Assembly: GCA_902812465.1 (NCBI GenBank)
Contig: CADDZE010000029.1
Span: 1 to 48,505 of the forward strand
Direction: 5' to 3'
Origin: Acidobacteriota bacterium
GTDB lineage: Bacteria; Acidobacteriota; Terriglobia; UBA7540
Length of the DNA: 48,505 nt
Both the position numbers and the translations under genes were made by a program. The notes beneath the pieces are model-generated. The model was not told the DNA's origin. It made no database searches and worked only from the letters and a program-made list of their open reading frames with translations. Shown here piece by piece: positions 17,665 to 26,205 of this stretch (positions are counted from its first letter, which is position 1; every line of letters starts with the position of its first letter).

Positions 17665-17779
17665 ATGGCAATGGCGATGGCTAGGGCTATTGGCCCGCCG
17701 CCCCCGGACACCCGGGAGGGCGCGCACCGCCAGATCGTGGCCGGCGATTCATCCTAGGACCGGGGGTAAACTGAGTGAT

Positions 17780-19300
17780 ATGGCCAAGAAGATCGCATTG
17801 TTCTGGCCGGGCGATGGACGCACGCTGCCCAATGAGCTAGCCCTGCCGGCGGTTCGCCAGGCCACCGCGCAGCTCGAGCGCGCCTTACGCAAGCTAGGCC
17901 GCGAGCCGTGGCTCATCGAGGGTTTTATTGCGAAGCCGCACGAGTCGATTGAACGGCTCAGCCGGATCGAAGACCCGCTGATCGCCGTCTGCGTGCATTG
18001 GTTTTACGCGCCGCACACCACGGACGGTGTCTGCGGCAACGACAATCCGTTACTTCTGGCCAGCAATTTCTCCGGCCAATGGCCTGGTTTGGTGGGTCTG
18101 CTGAACACCGGCGCCTGCCTGGAAAGCCTAGGGCGCCGGTTCTCGCGCATCTGGACGGAGGCGCAGGATTGGACCGCTGATCCGGTCTTCATGGAACGCC
18201 TGGAGGAGTGGTGCGAGACGGGAAGAATCCGATACCCGGAGGAAGAAGTCAGCTATCAGGCGCCCGTTTCGCTGGAGGCTGTTCGTACCGCTCGAGCGGT
18301 GGCGGACGAGGTGCGGAAGCGCCGAATCCTCATCCTGATGCTGGGCGATACGTCGATGGGGATGATCAACGGCTATTTTGGCCCGCGCCTTCTGAACCGC
18401 CATGGTTTCACCGAGCATAAGGTGGACCAGGCATGGATCATCGATCGCGGCCGCCAGATCGCCCGTGCACGTATTGAGGACGCGCTGCGATTCGTCCAAG
18501 ACCGCGGGGTCATTTTCCACTGGGGCGAAAACGGTGCCAGCGATTTTACCGAGGACGCCACGCGCGAGCAACTGCGCGATTATCTGGCCGTTCTCGACCT
18601 GGCGCGCGAGTATCACGCGGACTGCATCGGTTGGCAGTACCAGCTCGGGCTGATTCCGCTCCGCCCCCCTTCGGATTTCGCCGAAGGCCTGTTCAATTCC
18701 GTATGCCGCCCCGAATCGGATGGGGGAACGATTGTGTGCGCGACGGAGGCGGACCAGGGCAATGTCATTCCCATGGAGTTGATGAAGAGGCTGCTCAAAG
18801 CCAAGGGACTCCACGAAGGCGTTTTCTTTCACGACGTGCGATGGGGAGCGGAATGGGACGGGCGATTCGTCTGGGTACTGCTGAATTCGGGATCCACCGG
18901 CGCTTACGCTTTCAACCACGATGCGAACACTCTTCACGGGGTTCACTCTTGGCGGCAGCCGGCTCTTTACTTCCCAACGCCCGGTGGAACCTTCGCCGGC
19001 GAAAGTTTGCCCGGCAGCATCACCTGGGCGCGAAGCTATATCCGCGACGGCGCGCTGTGGATGGACGTGGGGCAGGGAGAAGTGATCAAGCTTCCTGAAG
19101 CGACGCGCGATCAGTGGTGGCATGGAACCACACGGGAATGGCCCTTCATGGCTGCCGATCTGGGCATACGCCGCGACACACTGATGGCGCATTATCTCTC
19201 GAACCACATTGCGGTGGCTTACGGCGATATCTTTGGCGAAATGGTCGCCTTGTCGCAGGAACTAGGATTTCGGGTTCGAATCCTCTCCCGCCATCCGTAA
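17780..19300 (+). CDS. L-fucose isomerase-like protein
   Basis: Predicted metal-dependent aldose-ketose isomerase of the FucI/AraA fold, 506 aa; substrate unknown. The ATG at 17780 (MAKKIALFWPGDG) is chosen because the 30 residues upstream look non-coding. N-terminal Rossmann-like segments (LIAVCVHWFY, ILILMLGDTSMG) precede the catalytic C-terminal region. CATEADQGNVIPMEL supplies a Glu and FFHDVRWG an Asp, matching FucI's metal-binding Glu and Asp. SNHIAVAYGDIFGEMVAL near residue 476 matches the FucI His motif (NHG..YGHIGADL). It is shorter than E. coli FucI (about 590 aa). The Tat-exported TIM-barrel gene follows after 77 bp and may be co-transcribed. Confidence 0.72.
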   Translation: MAKKIALFWPGDGRTLPNELALPAVRQATAQLERALRKLGREPWLIEGFIAKPHESIERLSRIEDPLIAVCVHWFYAPHTTDGVCGNDNPLLLASNFSGQWPGLVGLLNTGACLESLGRRFSRIWTEAQDWTADPVFMERLEEWCETGRIRYPEEEVSYQAPVSLEAVRTARAVADEVRKRRILILMLGDTSMGMINGYFGPRLLNRHGFTEHKVDQAWIIDRGRQIARARIEDALRFVQDRGVIFHWGENGASDFTEDATREQLRDYLAVLDLAREYHADCIGWQYQLGLIPLRPPSDFAEGLFNSVCRPESDGGTIVCATEADQGNVIPMELMKRLLKAKGLHEGVFFHDVRWGAEWDGRFVWVLLNSGSTGAYAFNHDANTLHGVHSWRQPALYFPTPGGTFAGESLPGSITWARSYIRDGALWMDVGQGEVIKLPEATRDQWWHGTTREWPFMAADLGIRRDTLMAHYLSNHIAVAYGDIFGEMVALSQELGFRVRILSRHP

Positions 19301-19377
19301 GCGGCGTTTCGATCGCCGCCTTCAGTGGCAGATAGACGGCCAATTCAGGCCCTGAACAGCAAGATGGGAGGTGCTCC

Positions 19378-20457
19378 ATGCCGCAAGACGACCGGTCCCG
19401 GCGCGCGCTATCTTCGGCAACCGTGGCGCGTCGCGAATTCCTGAAGATCGGAAGCGCATCGGCTGCGGCGGTGGGAGCGGCGGGCGGACTTGCCAGTGAA
19501 GCCACGCCCGCATCCGAACGAACCGCCTCTCCGGCCGCCCCGCAGGGCTTCGCCGAGGACACGAAGTTTCCGAAGCTGGGGATGATCACCCCTTACTCGC
19601 CGCAGAAGCTCGCGTTTGCCACAGCCGCTGGATACGAGGGCGTGGTGGTTCCTCTGGACGAGCACTTTGATCCCGACAAGCTTAGCGACGCGCAGATCGA
19701 CCAGGTGCTGGCGACCTCGCGCCAGACCGGGGCGCGAATTATCAGCATCGAGTGTATGTGGGGCGTCAATCATATCCACCCCAACCCGGCCCAGCGTGAT
19801 CAGGCGAACGCGCGGTTTATTCGTTACCTGGAGTTCGCGCATCGCCTGGGGTGCAAGTTTGTCGGCACGTTCAGCGGCGGCATTCCCGGCGCCGATCTCG
19901 ACCGCCAGGCAAAGGAATTTGCCCGAGTGGTTAACGAAAAATACTTGCCCGTGCTCGAAAGACTCGATTTGACCATGGGCTGGGAGAACTATCCCACGGA
20001 TGTGAATTTCGCCACCGTTCCCGCCGCCTACGAGAAGATCTTCGCCTTGGTGCCGAGCCCGCGCCTCGGACTGGAGTTCGATCCCTCCCATTTCATTCGC
20101 CAGTACATCGATCCGGTCCAGACCGCCTGGGACTTTCGCGACCGCATCCGCGCCGGCCACGCCAAGGACACCGAGATCATTCAGCCGGTGCTCGCCAAGG
20201 TGGGAATCCATGGCAACGGCTGGTGGCGCTACCGCATCCCGGGACAGGGCTTGCTCGACTGGCCCGCCTTCATCACCGTACTATTGCAGGCAGGATTTCG
20301 CGGCTGCCTGGCGGTCGAGCACGAAGACGACTTTTGGGACGAACCTCACCACGAAGCGGACCCGGACTTTCCTCAGGCGCGCAAAGACGGCTTCATCCTG
20401 GCCGCCCGGTTTCTGCGCCAGTACCTTCCCGGGCGATTGGCGGCGCAAGCGTCTTAA
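19378..20457 (+). CDS. Tat-exported TIM-barrel sugar isomerase/epimerase
   Basis: Xylose-isomerase-like TIM-barrel protein, 359 aa. The ATG follows GGGAGG. A Tat signal (VARREFLKIGSASAAAVGAA) directs it to the periplasm. Barrel motifs include ISIECMWGVNHIHPNP, GWENYP, LEFDPSHF, GHAKDTEI and LAVEHEDDFWD, which together give the Glu/Asp/His/Glu metal site of this superfamily. Many such exported proteins in Acidobacteriota and Planctomycetota act on unknown sugars, so the reaction cannot be named. It follows the fucose-isomerase-like gene by 77 bp, which suggests a shared substrate. Confidence 0.8.
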   Translation: MPQDDRSRRALSSATVARREFLKIGSASAAAVGAAGGLASEATPASERTASPAAPQGFAEDTKFPKLGMITPYSPQKLAFATAAGYEGVVVPLDEHFDPDKLSDAQIDQVLATSRQTGARIISIECMWGVNHIHPNPAQRDQANARFIRYLEFAHRLGCKFVGTFSGGIPGADLDRQAKEFARVVNEKYLPVLERLDLTMGWENYPTDVNFATVPAAYEKIFALVPSPRLGLEFDPSHFIRQYIDPVQTAWDFRDRIRAGHAKDTEIIQPVLAKVGIHGNGWWRYRIPGQGLLDWPAFITVLLQAGFRGCLAVEHEDDFWDEPHHEADPDFPQARKDGFILAARFLRQYLPGRLAAQAS

Positions 20458-20574
20458 GCGCGGGGTCTCGGTGGGTCAGACGAGTGGGTAGAAAACGGTG
20501 CGGGAATTGCGCTCAAGCGCTCTGCCCGGCGAGCCCGGCGAGGCCATCAACCGATGCGTCGCGATCTGCGGGGT

Positions 20575-21594
20575 TCAGGCTCGGTAGACGCGAGGAGCAT
20601 ACCTGATTTCTTGTAGCTTTTGGTCCTGGCTCGCTCGCACGAACAGAAAGCTGTTGGGGGTGTTGGCGCAGGCGGCGAACGCGTAATCGCTTTGGCCACG
20701 GACCAGCCGATATGCGGCCGCTACCTGCCCGTCCTCCAGACTTAACACTTTGATCTGGCCTGGGCCGTGCCCCTCGCTCCCTGCTCCGGTAGGGAAGCTC
20801 GCATATTGCACGAAGAGGTGGTCCGTTCCCCCTATCGCCAGTTGAATCGGTTTCGCGTGCCAGGGAGAACTGGGAAGATCGAAGTGGCGGATGACGTCTC
20901 CCATTGGTGAGACCACATACAGGAGCGGCGGATTGGTGCCCCACATCAGATAGATGTTGCCGTGGGGCGCGCTGACCATCCGCGCTCCGCTGACCGCCAC
21001 TCCTGGATGGGCCGGGGCAAGGGCTTGGTCATGATCCCGGGTTTGTGAGCCCTGCTGGCTCTTGAACTTCGCGCGCGGTGCTGCCGGCGCCGCCGGTTCA
21101 GCAGAAGCTGTCCCGATGTCGGAGGGTACCTGAACGTCAGAGACGAATGCTCCGCTACGGTCGAATATGGAAGCCAAAGTCCGGGCCTGCCCGTTCTCAA
21201 ACGCACTGCTCACCAACAATAGGCGCCCATCCGCGAACACCCCTAATCGTACCGGCACGAGGTGCTTCCCGGGCGTTTGGGCGAGCTTCACATAGGGATC
21301 CAGTGTCCCGTCATCGCGGTACCGCACGACGAGGTAGTCGACGCGCGGTGGGCTGCCCTCGTCCGGCACCGTGGATGCCGCCACGAGTGCGTAGACGCGG
21401 CCATGCGCGTCCCCGTCGAAGTCGAAGCGTGTCGCGTCTTGATAGCCTTGAATCACAGGAGTCGGGAACGACACGGCGTTCTTGTGCTCCAATGAGAGCT
21501 TTTGGATAGGGAGTTTGGGAATTCCATTGCGCTGGCTCAGCACGGCCTGCGGCGTGTCGCTATACACCGGTAAATGTTTCCGGTCCCGTCGCAC
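20575..21594 (-). CDS. Hypothetical beta-propeller-like protein, probably frameshifted at its 5' end
   Basis: Function unknown. The open frame starts at a GTG (21594) with no ribosome site and encodes 339 aa of beta-rich repeats (RFDFDGDAHGRVYALVAAS, LGVFADGRLLLVSS, SAPHGNIYLMWG, DHLFVQYASF), like NHL or SMP-type propellers. Upstream on the same strand a different frame carries protein-like sequence (AEVPETELYPVENIDFAAPP) that stops at about 21598. Joining the two needs one frameshift near 21600. No signal peptide was found in any upstream frame. The gene may be a recent pseudogene, or there may be a base error. Confidence 0.5.
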   Translation of the reverse strand: MRRDRKHLPVYSDTPQAVLSQRNGIPKLPIQKLSLEHKNAVSFPTPVIQGYQDATRFDFDGDAHGRVYALVAASTVPDEGSPPRVDYLVVRYRDDGTLDPYVKLAQTPGKHLVPVRLGVFADGRLLLVSSAFENGQARTLASIFDRSGAFVSDVQVPSDIGTASAEPAAPAAPRAKFKSQQGSQTRDHDQALAPAHPGVAVSGARMVSAPHGNIYLMWGTNPPLLYVVSPMGDVIRHFDLPSSPWHAKPIQLAIGGTDHLFVQYASFPTGAGSEGHGPGQIKVLSLEDGQVAAAYRLVRGQSDYAFAACANTPNSFLFVRASQDQKLQEIRYAPRVYRA

Positions 21595-21799
21595 CTTATG
21601 CCCGTATCCACGAGCAAGGGGGCGGCGCGGCGAAGTCGATGTTCTCCACCGGATAGAGTTCTGTTTCAGGAACCTCGGCCGCTCGTGGCGGTGCCGGCGC
21701 TTTCACTTGCTCTGGGCAGACGCCAAGCGGCGTGTTGCCTTCCCTTCAAATCGCAGAGTTAAGGCGCTCCCTGCATGGGCTTGCCCTCACGGCACCCGC

Positions 21800-22924
21800 T
21801 CATGTGGCTGTGGAGAGCCTGTAGACCGTGATCTGGTGGTAGGTCTGGCCGGGTTTCAACTCCGTGGAGGGAAACTGAGGCTTGTTGGGCGAATCCGGGA
21901 AGTGCTGCGTCTCGAGGCAAAAGGCGGAGCGATAGCCGTAAGCCTTCCCAGCCTTGCCATGGATGGTGCCGTCCAGGAAGTTGCCGCTGTAGAACTGCAG
22001 TCCGGGCTGGGTGGTGAGCACTTCCAGTACCCGGCCGGAGTTGGGCTCGGTGACGCGCGCGGCCAGCGTCAGCCTGTGTCCACGGCGGTTCAGGACGAAA
22101 TTGTGGTCGTAGCCCTTGCCGAATTTTAGCTGCTCGTTGTTGTCATTGATGCGGGCGCCGATGGCGACCGGCTTGCGGAAGTCGAACGGGGTTCCATCCA
22201 CCTTACGGAGCTCGCCGGTGGGGATCAGGGTGTCGTCGATGGGTGTAAAACGGTCGGCGTTGATCATCATCAGATGTTTCAAGATGTCGCCGTTTCCTTG
22301 GCCGGCCAGGTTGAAATAGGAGTGGTTGGTGAGGTTGAGTACGGTGTCCCTATCGGTGGTTGCCGTGTAGTCAATGCGCAGCTCGTTGTTTTCGGTCAGA
22401 GAGTACACAACCTTCACCGAGAGGTTGCCAGGATAACCTTCTTCGCCGTCGGGGCTCAGGTAACTGAGCTCGATGGAAGGTTCCTTGGTGGAGAGCGGGC
22501 GCGCCTTCCACAGAACCTTGTCAAAACCCTTCCGGCCCCCATGCAGGCTGTTGGGACCGTCGTTCTGGGCAAGCCTGAACTCCATCCCGTCCAGCATGAA
22601 GCGGGCCTTGCCGATGCGGTTGGCATAACGGCCGACGATGGCGCCGAAGTAAGGATTATCGTGCAAATAGCCATCAAGGCTGTCGAACCCGAGCACCACA
22701 TCAGCCATCTCGCCGTGTCGGTCCGGGGCCAGCCAAGACACAACGCGGCCACCGTAGTTGGTGATGGCCACTTGCATGCCGTGGCGATTGGTCAGCGTGT
22801 ACAGATCCACTCCTTGTCCATCGGGCATTTTCCCGAATTCGCTCCTCTTGACGCCGGGTGTCTGCCCACCCGCAGCCGTTGCCAGCAGGATGGAAAAGAG
22901 CAAGCCGCCCAGGCGGGCGGGCAC
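21800..22924 (-). CDS. galM: Aldose 1-epimerase (mutarotase), exported
   Basis: Interconverts alpha and beta anomers of aldoses such as galactose or glucose. About 374 aa from the GTG at 22924, which begins a signal peptide (VPARLGGLLFSILLATAAGG). The frame stays open to 23137, but that extension overlaps the end of the upstream isomerase gene and looks non-coding. Motifs: VAITNYGGRVVSWLAPDR, DVVLGFDSLDGYL, PYFGAIVGRYANRIG, GPNSLHGGRKGFDK (first catalytic His), LTNHSYFNLAG (second His region) and FCLETQHFPDSPN (catalytic Glu). It follows the sugar-isomerase-fold gene on the same strand. Start position is the main uncertainty. Confidence 0.87.
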   Translation of the reverse strand: MPARLGGLLFSILLATAAGGQTPGVKRSEFGKMPDGQGVDLYTLTNRHGMQVAITNYGGRVVSWLAPDRHGEMADVVLGFDSLDGYLHDNPYFGAIVGRYANRIGKARFMLDGMEFRLAQNDGPNSLHGGRKGFDKVLWKARPLSTKEPSIELSYLSPDGEEGYPGNLSVKVVYSLTENNELRIDYTATTDRDTVLNLTNHSYFNLAGQGNGDILKHLMMINADRFTPIDDTLIPTGELRKVDGTPFDFRKPVAIGARINDNNEQLKFGKGYDHNFVLNRRGHRLTLAARVTEPNSGRVLEVLTTQPGLQFYSGNFLDGTIHGKAGKAYGYRSAFCLETQHFPDSPNKPQFPSTELKPGQTYHQITVYRLSTAT

Positions 22925-23100
22925 TGATCGGTCGGGTGTGCCCTTGCGAGCGACCGGCGCTGACCCAGAAGCCCGGAGGTTGGCTGCCCGGGGCGTGTAG
23001 TCCGCGGCTTCCTTCGAATTACCGAATTTGCAAACACCTTGGGCGCTAGATGCCAGCCTCCTGCGCATATCAGACCGCATTGCCGGTCGCTTCATGGCTC

Positions 23101-24519
23101 TCAGCATGTCGAAGGGCGATGGTAATAGACTTCCCACCCCTTGTAGTTACCCAGCGCCTCGGCCACGGACGTAGCCGTGTGGCTGCGGTTCACGGCCACG
23201 TGATGTTCGTAGCCGTTCTTGCAGATGTACTGCAGGAGGGATTGCAGGCCCGGCACCCTCATCACGCCGTAGCCGCCGAAGCTCTGTGGGCGGTCAGTAG
23301 TAGTCTCGCCCTCGCCAACATAGGCGCGCATCGTCCCCTTGAGATCATCAGTCGAAACGCGGCAGAAGGTGATGGGACCGGGCTTGAGCGTTCCTACGAT
23401 GGTGCCGAACGTATTTTCCTTGCCCACGGAGCCGGCAATGATCTCCTGGAAATCCATGCGCGGCGCCTCAAAGAAGTGCTTGGGCAGGTTCGAACAATGG
23501 AAGATGACGCACTTATCGGGATCATCGCCGTAGTTGTTGTTCCAGTCGACTATGGCCGACGGGGTGCCCGATGCCAGCACCAGGACGTACATGGCGATCA
23601 TCCCCACCATGTCCGTTTCGCAGGCACTGGGCATCAGATTGTTTGACATCATGCTCATCAGGGTACAGGGCACGACGCCGAAGAACTCCTCCATGGCCGT
23701 CCAGCACTGAATCGAGGTGCCGGCTAGATCGTTGGCATGCATCCAGTCGTCCACCACCACACCGAACTTCGCCATCTTGGCCAGTGACTCCGCTGGAATA
23801 CCCTGGGTGGGGACGTAGGCGTGGATGGCGTCCAGCTTGGCTTTCACCTTGGCATCGGAATCCGCCAGCCGGCTGATGCGGCCAAAAACTTCGGAAAGGT
23901 CTAGGGTTTCTACGCTGATGCCGGAGGCCTCGAGCAGCTTCTCGCTGAAGCGGACGGTGTTAAATGCTGCCGGGCGAGCCCCGATGACGCCCACGCGGAG
24001 GTGGCGCAGTCCTTTCACGATCCGGCAGGTGGCCGCGAAGGCATCGAGGTCAGCCTGGAAGGCAGGCGAGGCGGGCGCCACCGTATGCTGCGCGGTCAGG
24101 GTGAAGCGGATGCCGTACTGATGCAGGTTGTTGCAGACTGAAATCTTCCCGCAAAAGCTGTCGCGTCTCGCCCCCATGAGCATCTGATGAGGCTCGTCCG
24201 GAAAGGCGTGGATCAGCACGGGCACGTTGAGATCCGCCAAGCGAAGGCTGTTCGCCACACCGCGCTCGTCACCGAAGTTGGGCAGCGTCACGAGAACGCC
24301 ATCGATTTCATCGCGGTGCTGTCGAAAAAGGTCGGCGCACTTTCTTGCGTCTTGCAGGGTTTCCACGGATCCGAACTTGGTATCCTGCGGCGTCAAGCAG
24401 ACGGTTCCGTATCCAGCTTTCTCAAGCACGCGAAGAACCTCCTCGCGTCCGTCGCGGGCCAGAACGTCGGGAAAGAAGCCTCGATTGCCGACGATCAAGC
24501 CGAAGGTCGTCTTGTGCAT
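23101..24519 (-). CDS. L-fucose/L-arabinose isomerase family protein
   Basis: Predicted cytoplasmic sugar isomerase, 472 aa; substrate unknown. The ATG at 24519 follows AGGGAGA. The N-terminal half has alternating Rossmann-like segments (IDGVLVTLPNFGDERG, VPVLIHAFPDEPH, LRVGVIGARPAAFN). SACETDMVGMIAMYVLVLAS and AIVDWNNNY supply the Glu and Asp of the family metal site. NRSHTATSVAEALGNYKGW supplies the His. It is a distant relative of the gene at 17780, and the exported mutarotase follows it on the same strand. Co-occurrence with lactonase and dehydratase genes suggests a deoxy sugar or pentose, by inference. Confidence 0.75.
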   Translation of the reverse strand: MHKTTFGLIVGNRGFFPDVLARDGREEVLRVLEKAGYGTVCLTPQDTKFGSVETLQDARKCADLFRQHRDEIDGVLVTLPNFGDERGVANSLRLADLNVPVLIHAFPDEPHQMLMGARRDSFCGKISVCNNLHQYGIRFTLTAQHTVAPASPAFQADLDAFAATCRIVKGLRHLRVGVIGARPAAFNTVRFSEKLLEASGISVETLDLSEVFGRISRLADSDAKVKAKLDAIHAYVPTQGIPAESLAKMAKFGVVVDDWMHANDLAGTSIQCWTAMEEFFGVVPCTLMSMMSNNLMPSACETDMVGMIAMYVLVLASGTPSAIVDWNNNYGDDPDKCVIFHCSNLPKHFFEAPRMDFQEIIAGSVGKENTFGTIVGTLKPGPITFCRVSTDDLKGTMRAYVGEGETTTDRPQSFGGYGVMRVPGLQSLLQYICKNGYEHHVAVNRSHTATSVAEALGNYKGWEVYYHRPSTC

Positions 24520-24737
24520 GGGCTAGAGTCTCCCTGAGTGCAGTCGTGCTCGGAGGGGCGAAAGTCGCCTCAATGGCAAGGCACTCGTGATCGTATACAT
24601 TTTTCGCGCTTCCGTCCACCCACTGCCCAACCGCCTGAAACAACATAGCCTAGACCACTTCTCTGACCAACGTCCAGAGGATTGTGGAAGTACGAACGCA
24701 GCGACATGATGGCGCTCGCAGGCAGCTTGAGTCATGG

Positions 24738-25943
24738 CTACTCGCTTGCCGGCGGCGTGGCAGTCTTTCGCTGGGGATTAAAGAAGGGCAGTGGAACCAC
24801 ACGAGCCGAAACGCAGTGGCGCACGGCCTCAACCGTCGTTTCTATTTGCAATCGCATGCCCACCCCGGCGTGCTCGCTGGAGACGCTGGCCAGGGCGATC
24901 ATCTTCTTGAGGGTTGGCGACCAGGTGATCGACGTCGCTTTGCCTACTTGGTTTCCGCGCGCGTAGACGGGCACCGCGATGCGCGACGCCGTGCTGGGGA
25001 CCTGCGGGGCCAGGCCCACGGCGTCATAGAGTCGCTCGACCTCGTTCCAGTCGATCTCGAGGCCCACCAGTCGGCGTCCACCGCCGCGGCGCTGCTCCTT
25101 CCGCAAAGCAGCGCGGCCGACAAAGGCTGGCTTCTCTAGTTGCACTAGCCTTCCCAAGCCGAGCTCGAAGGGCAAGTATTTCTGCGCCGGAATCAAGGCC
25201 TTTCTGCTGCTGATGTAATCGACATCGGTCAGCAATAGGCCCGCCTCGATGCGGGCCACGTCGAGCGCCAGCATGCCCGCCGGGTGCAGGTCGAAGGCGC
25301 GACCAGCATCGAAGAGGGCATCCCACACCGTAATCGCCTCATCCCAGGGAATCCAGATTTCGTAGCCTAGGTCCCCCGTGTAGCCAGTGCGGGAGATATC
25401 GACGTGGACGCCGGCGATCCTTCCCCTGGTCACGCGATAGTACCGGAGGTTGCGGATGTCCGCGTCCGCCACGCGCTCGAGCAACTGCGCCGACATGGGA
25501 CCTTGCAAAGCGAGGGCGGCGAGCTGGTCCGAAACGTCCTCGATCGAGACGTCGAGGCCGGCCGCGTTCTGGGTGAACCAGCGGAGGTTGGGATCGGCCG
25601 CCGTCCAACGGTAGACGTTTTCTTCCAGGCGGGAGACGGTGCCGTCATCGATCACCTTTCCCTCTTCATCGCACCACGGCGTATAGATCACCTGCCCCAC
25701 CGCCACCTTACTCATATCGCGAGTCACCACGCGGTCCACCAGCCGGGTGGCGTCACGACCGCTTACCCGGTACTTGAAAAGCGGCGTCACATCAATCAGC
25801 GCCACCGCGTTGCGGATGGCGTTGTACTCGTGCTCGTGGTGCGTCTCGTAAGAACTGGCCGCGTAATAGCCCGCCCAATCCCGGTAATTCAGGCTTTCAC
25901 ACAGGCGGAAGGTGCGCTCGTGCACGGCTGTGCCAATGGGCAA
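24738..25943 (-). CDS. GcvT-family aminomethyltransferase-like protein
   Basis: Folate-dependent aminomethyl- or methyl-transferase of the GcvT superfamily, 401 aa. It starts at a TTG (25943) with GGGGAGG 7 bases upstream; no ATG fits. Motifs: RNAVALIDVTPLFKYRVSG, LVDRVVTRDM, TAADPNLRWF, ALQGPMSAQLLERV, TGYTGDLGYEIWI and LDVARIEAGLLL, ending in the GcvT C-terminal barrel (IAVPVYARGNQVGKATSITW). No gcvH or gcvP is present, so it may be a stand-alone demethylase related to dimethylglycine or sarcosine enzymes rather than true GcvT. It is divergent from the CRTAC1 gene. Confidence 0.8.
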   Translation of the reverse strand: MPIGTAVHERTFRLCESLNYRDWAGYYAASSYETHHEHEYNAIRNAVALIDVTPLFKYRVSGRDATRLVDRVVTRDMSKVAVGQVIYTPWCDEEGKVIDDGTVSRLEENVYRWTAADPNLRWFTQNAAGLDVSIEDVSDQLAALALQGPMSAQLLERVADADIRNLRYYRVTRGRIAGVHVDISRTGYTGDLGYEIWIPWDEAITVWDALFDAGRAFDLHPAGMLALDVARIEAGLLLTDVDYISSRKALIPAQKYLPFELGLGRLVQLEKPAFVGRAALRKEQRRGGGRRLVGLEIDWNEVERLYDAVGLAPQVPSTASRIAVPVYARGNQVGKATSITWSPTLKKMIALASVSSEHAGVGMRLQIETTVEAVRHCVSARVVPLPFFNPQRKTATPPASE

Positions 25944-26205
25944 GGGATCCTCCCCTTCTGACGTTTTCCTTCTGATTTTCGCCTATCGCGTTCCTTGCAT
26001 CCCCTTGCAGCAGTTGCTCCTCGTTCCTTTTCACTCCGCTGCAGAATAAGGCGTGATAGTTTATGAGAGTAGCTCATGAAAGGAGATCATCTTAAGCCTT
26101 CCCATGGAAGATGGGAAACTGGTGGCAAAGGACCAGAGCGCGGGGACCGAGCGGACAGCGGATTAGCGCTTCCGGCCAGACGTCCACCGTGTCGAGCACT
26201 TTCCG

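Noticed and set aside
24593-24598. GTATAC palindrome upstream of the sugar isomerase, like a GntR/UxuR half-site core
   Set aside because: The symmetry does not extend past six bases, which is expected by chance in a window this size.
26063-26077. ATGAG-5-CTCAT inverted repeat between gcvT-like and CRTAC1 genes
   Set aside because: Arms of five bases are too short, and no promoter boxes with good spacing surround it.
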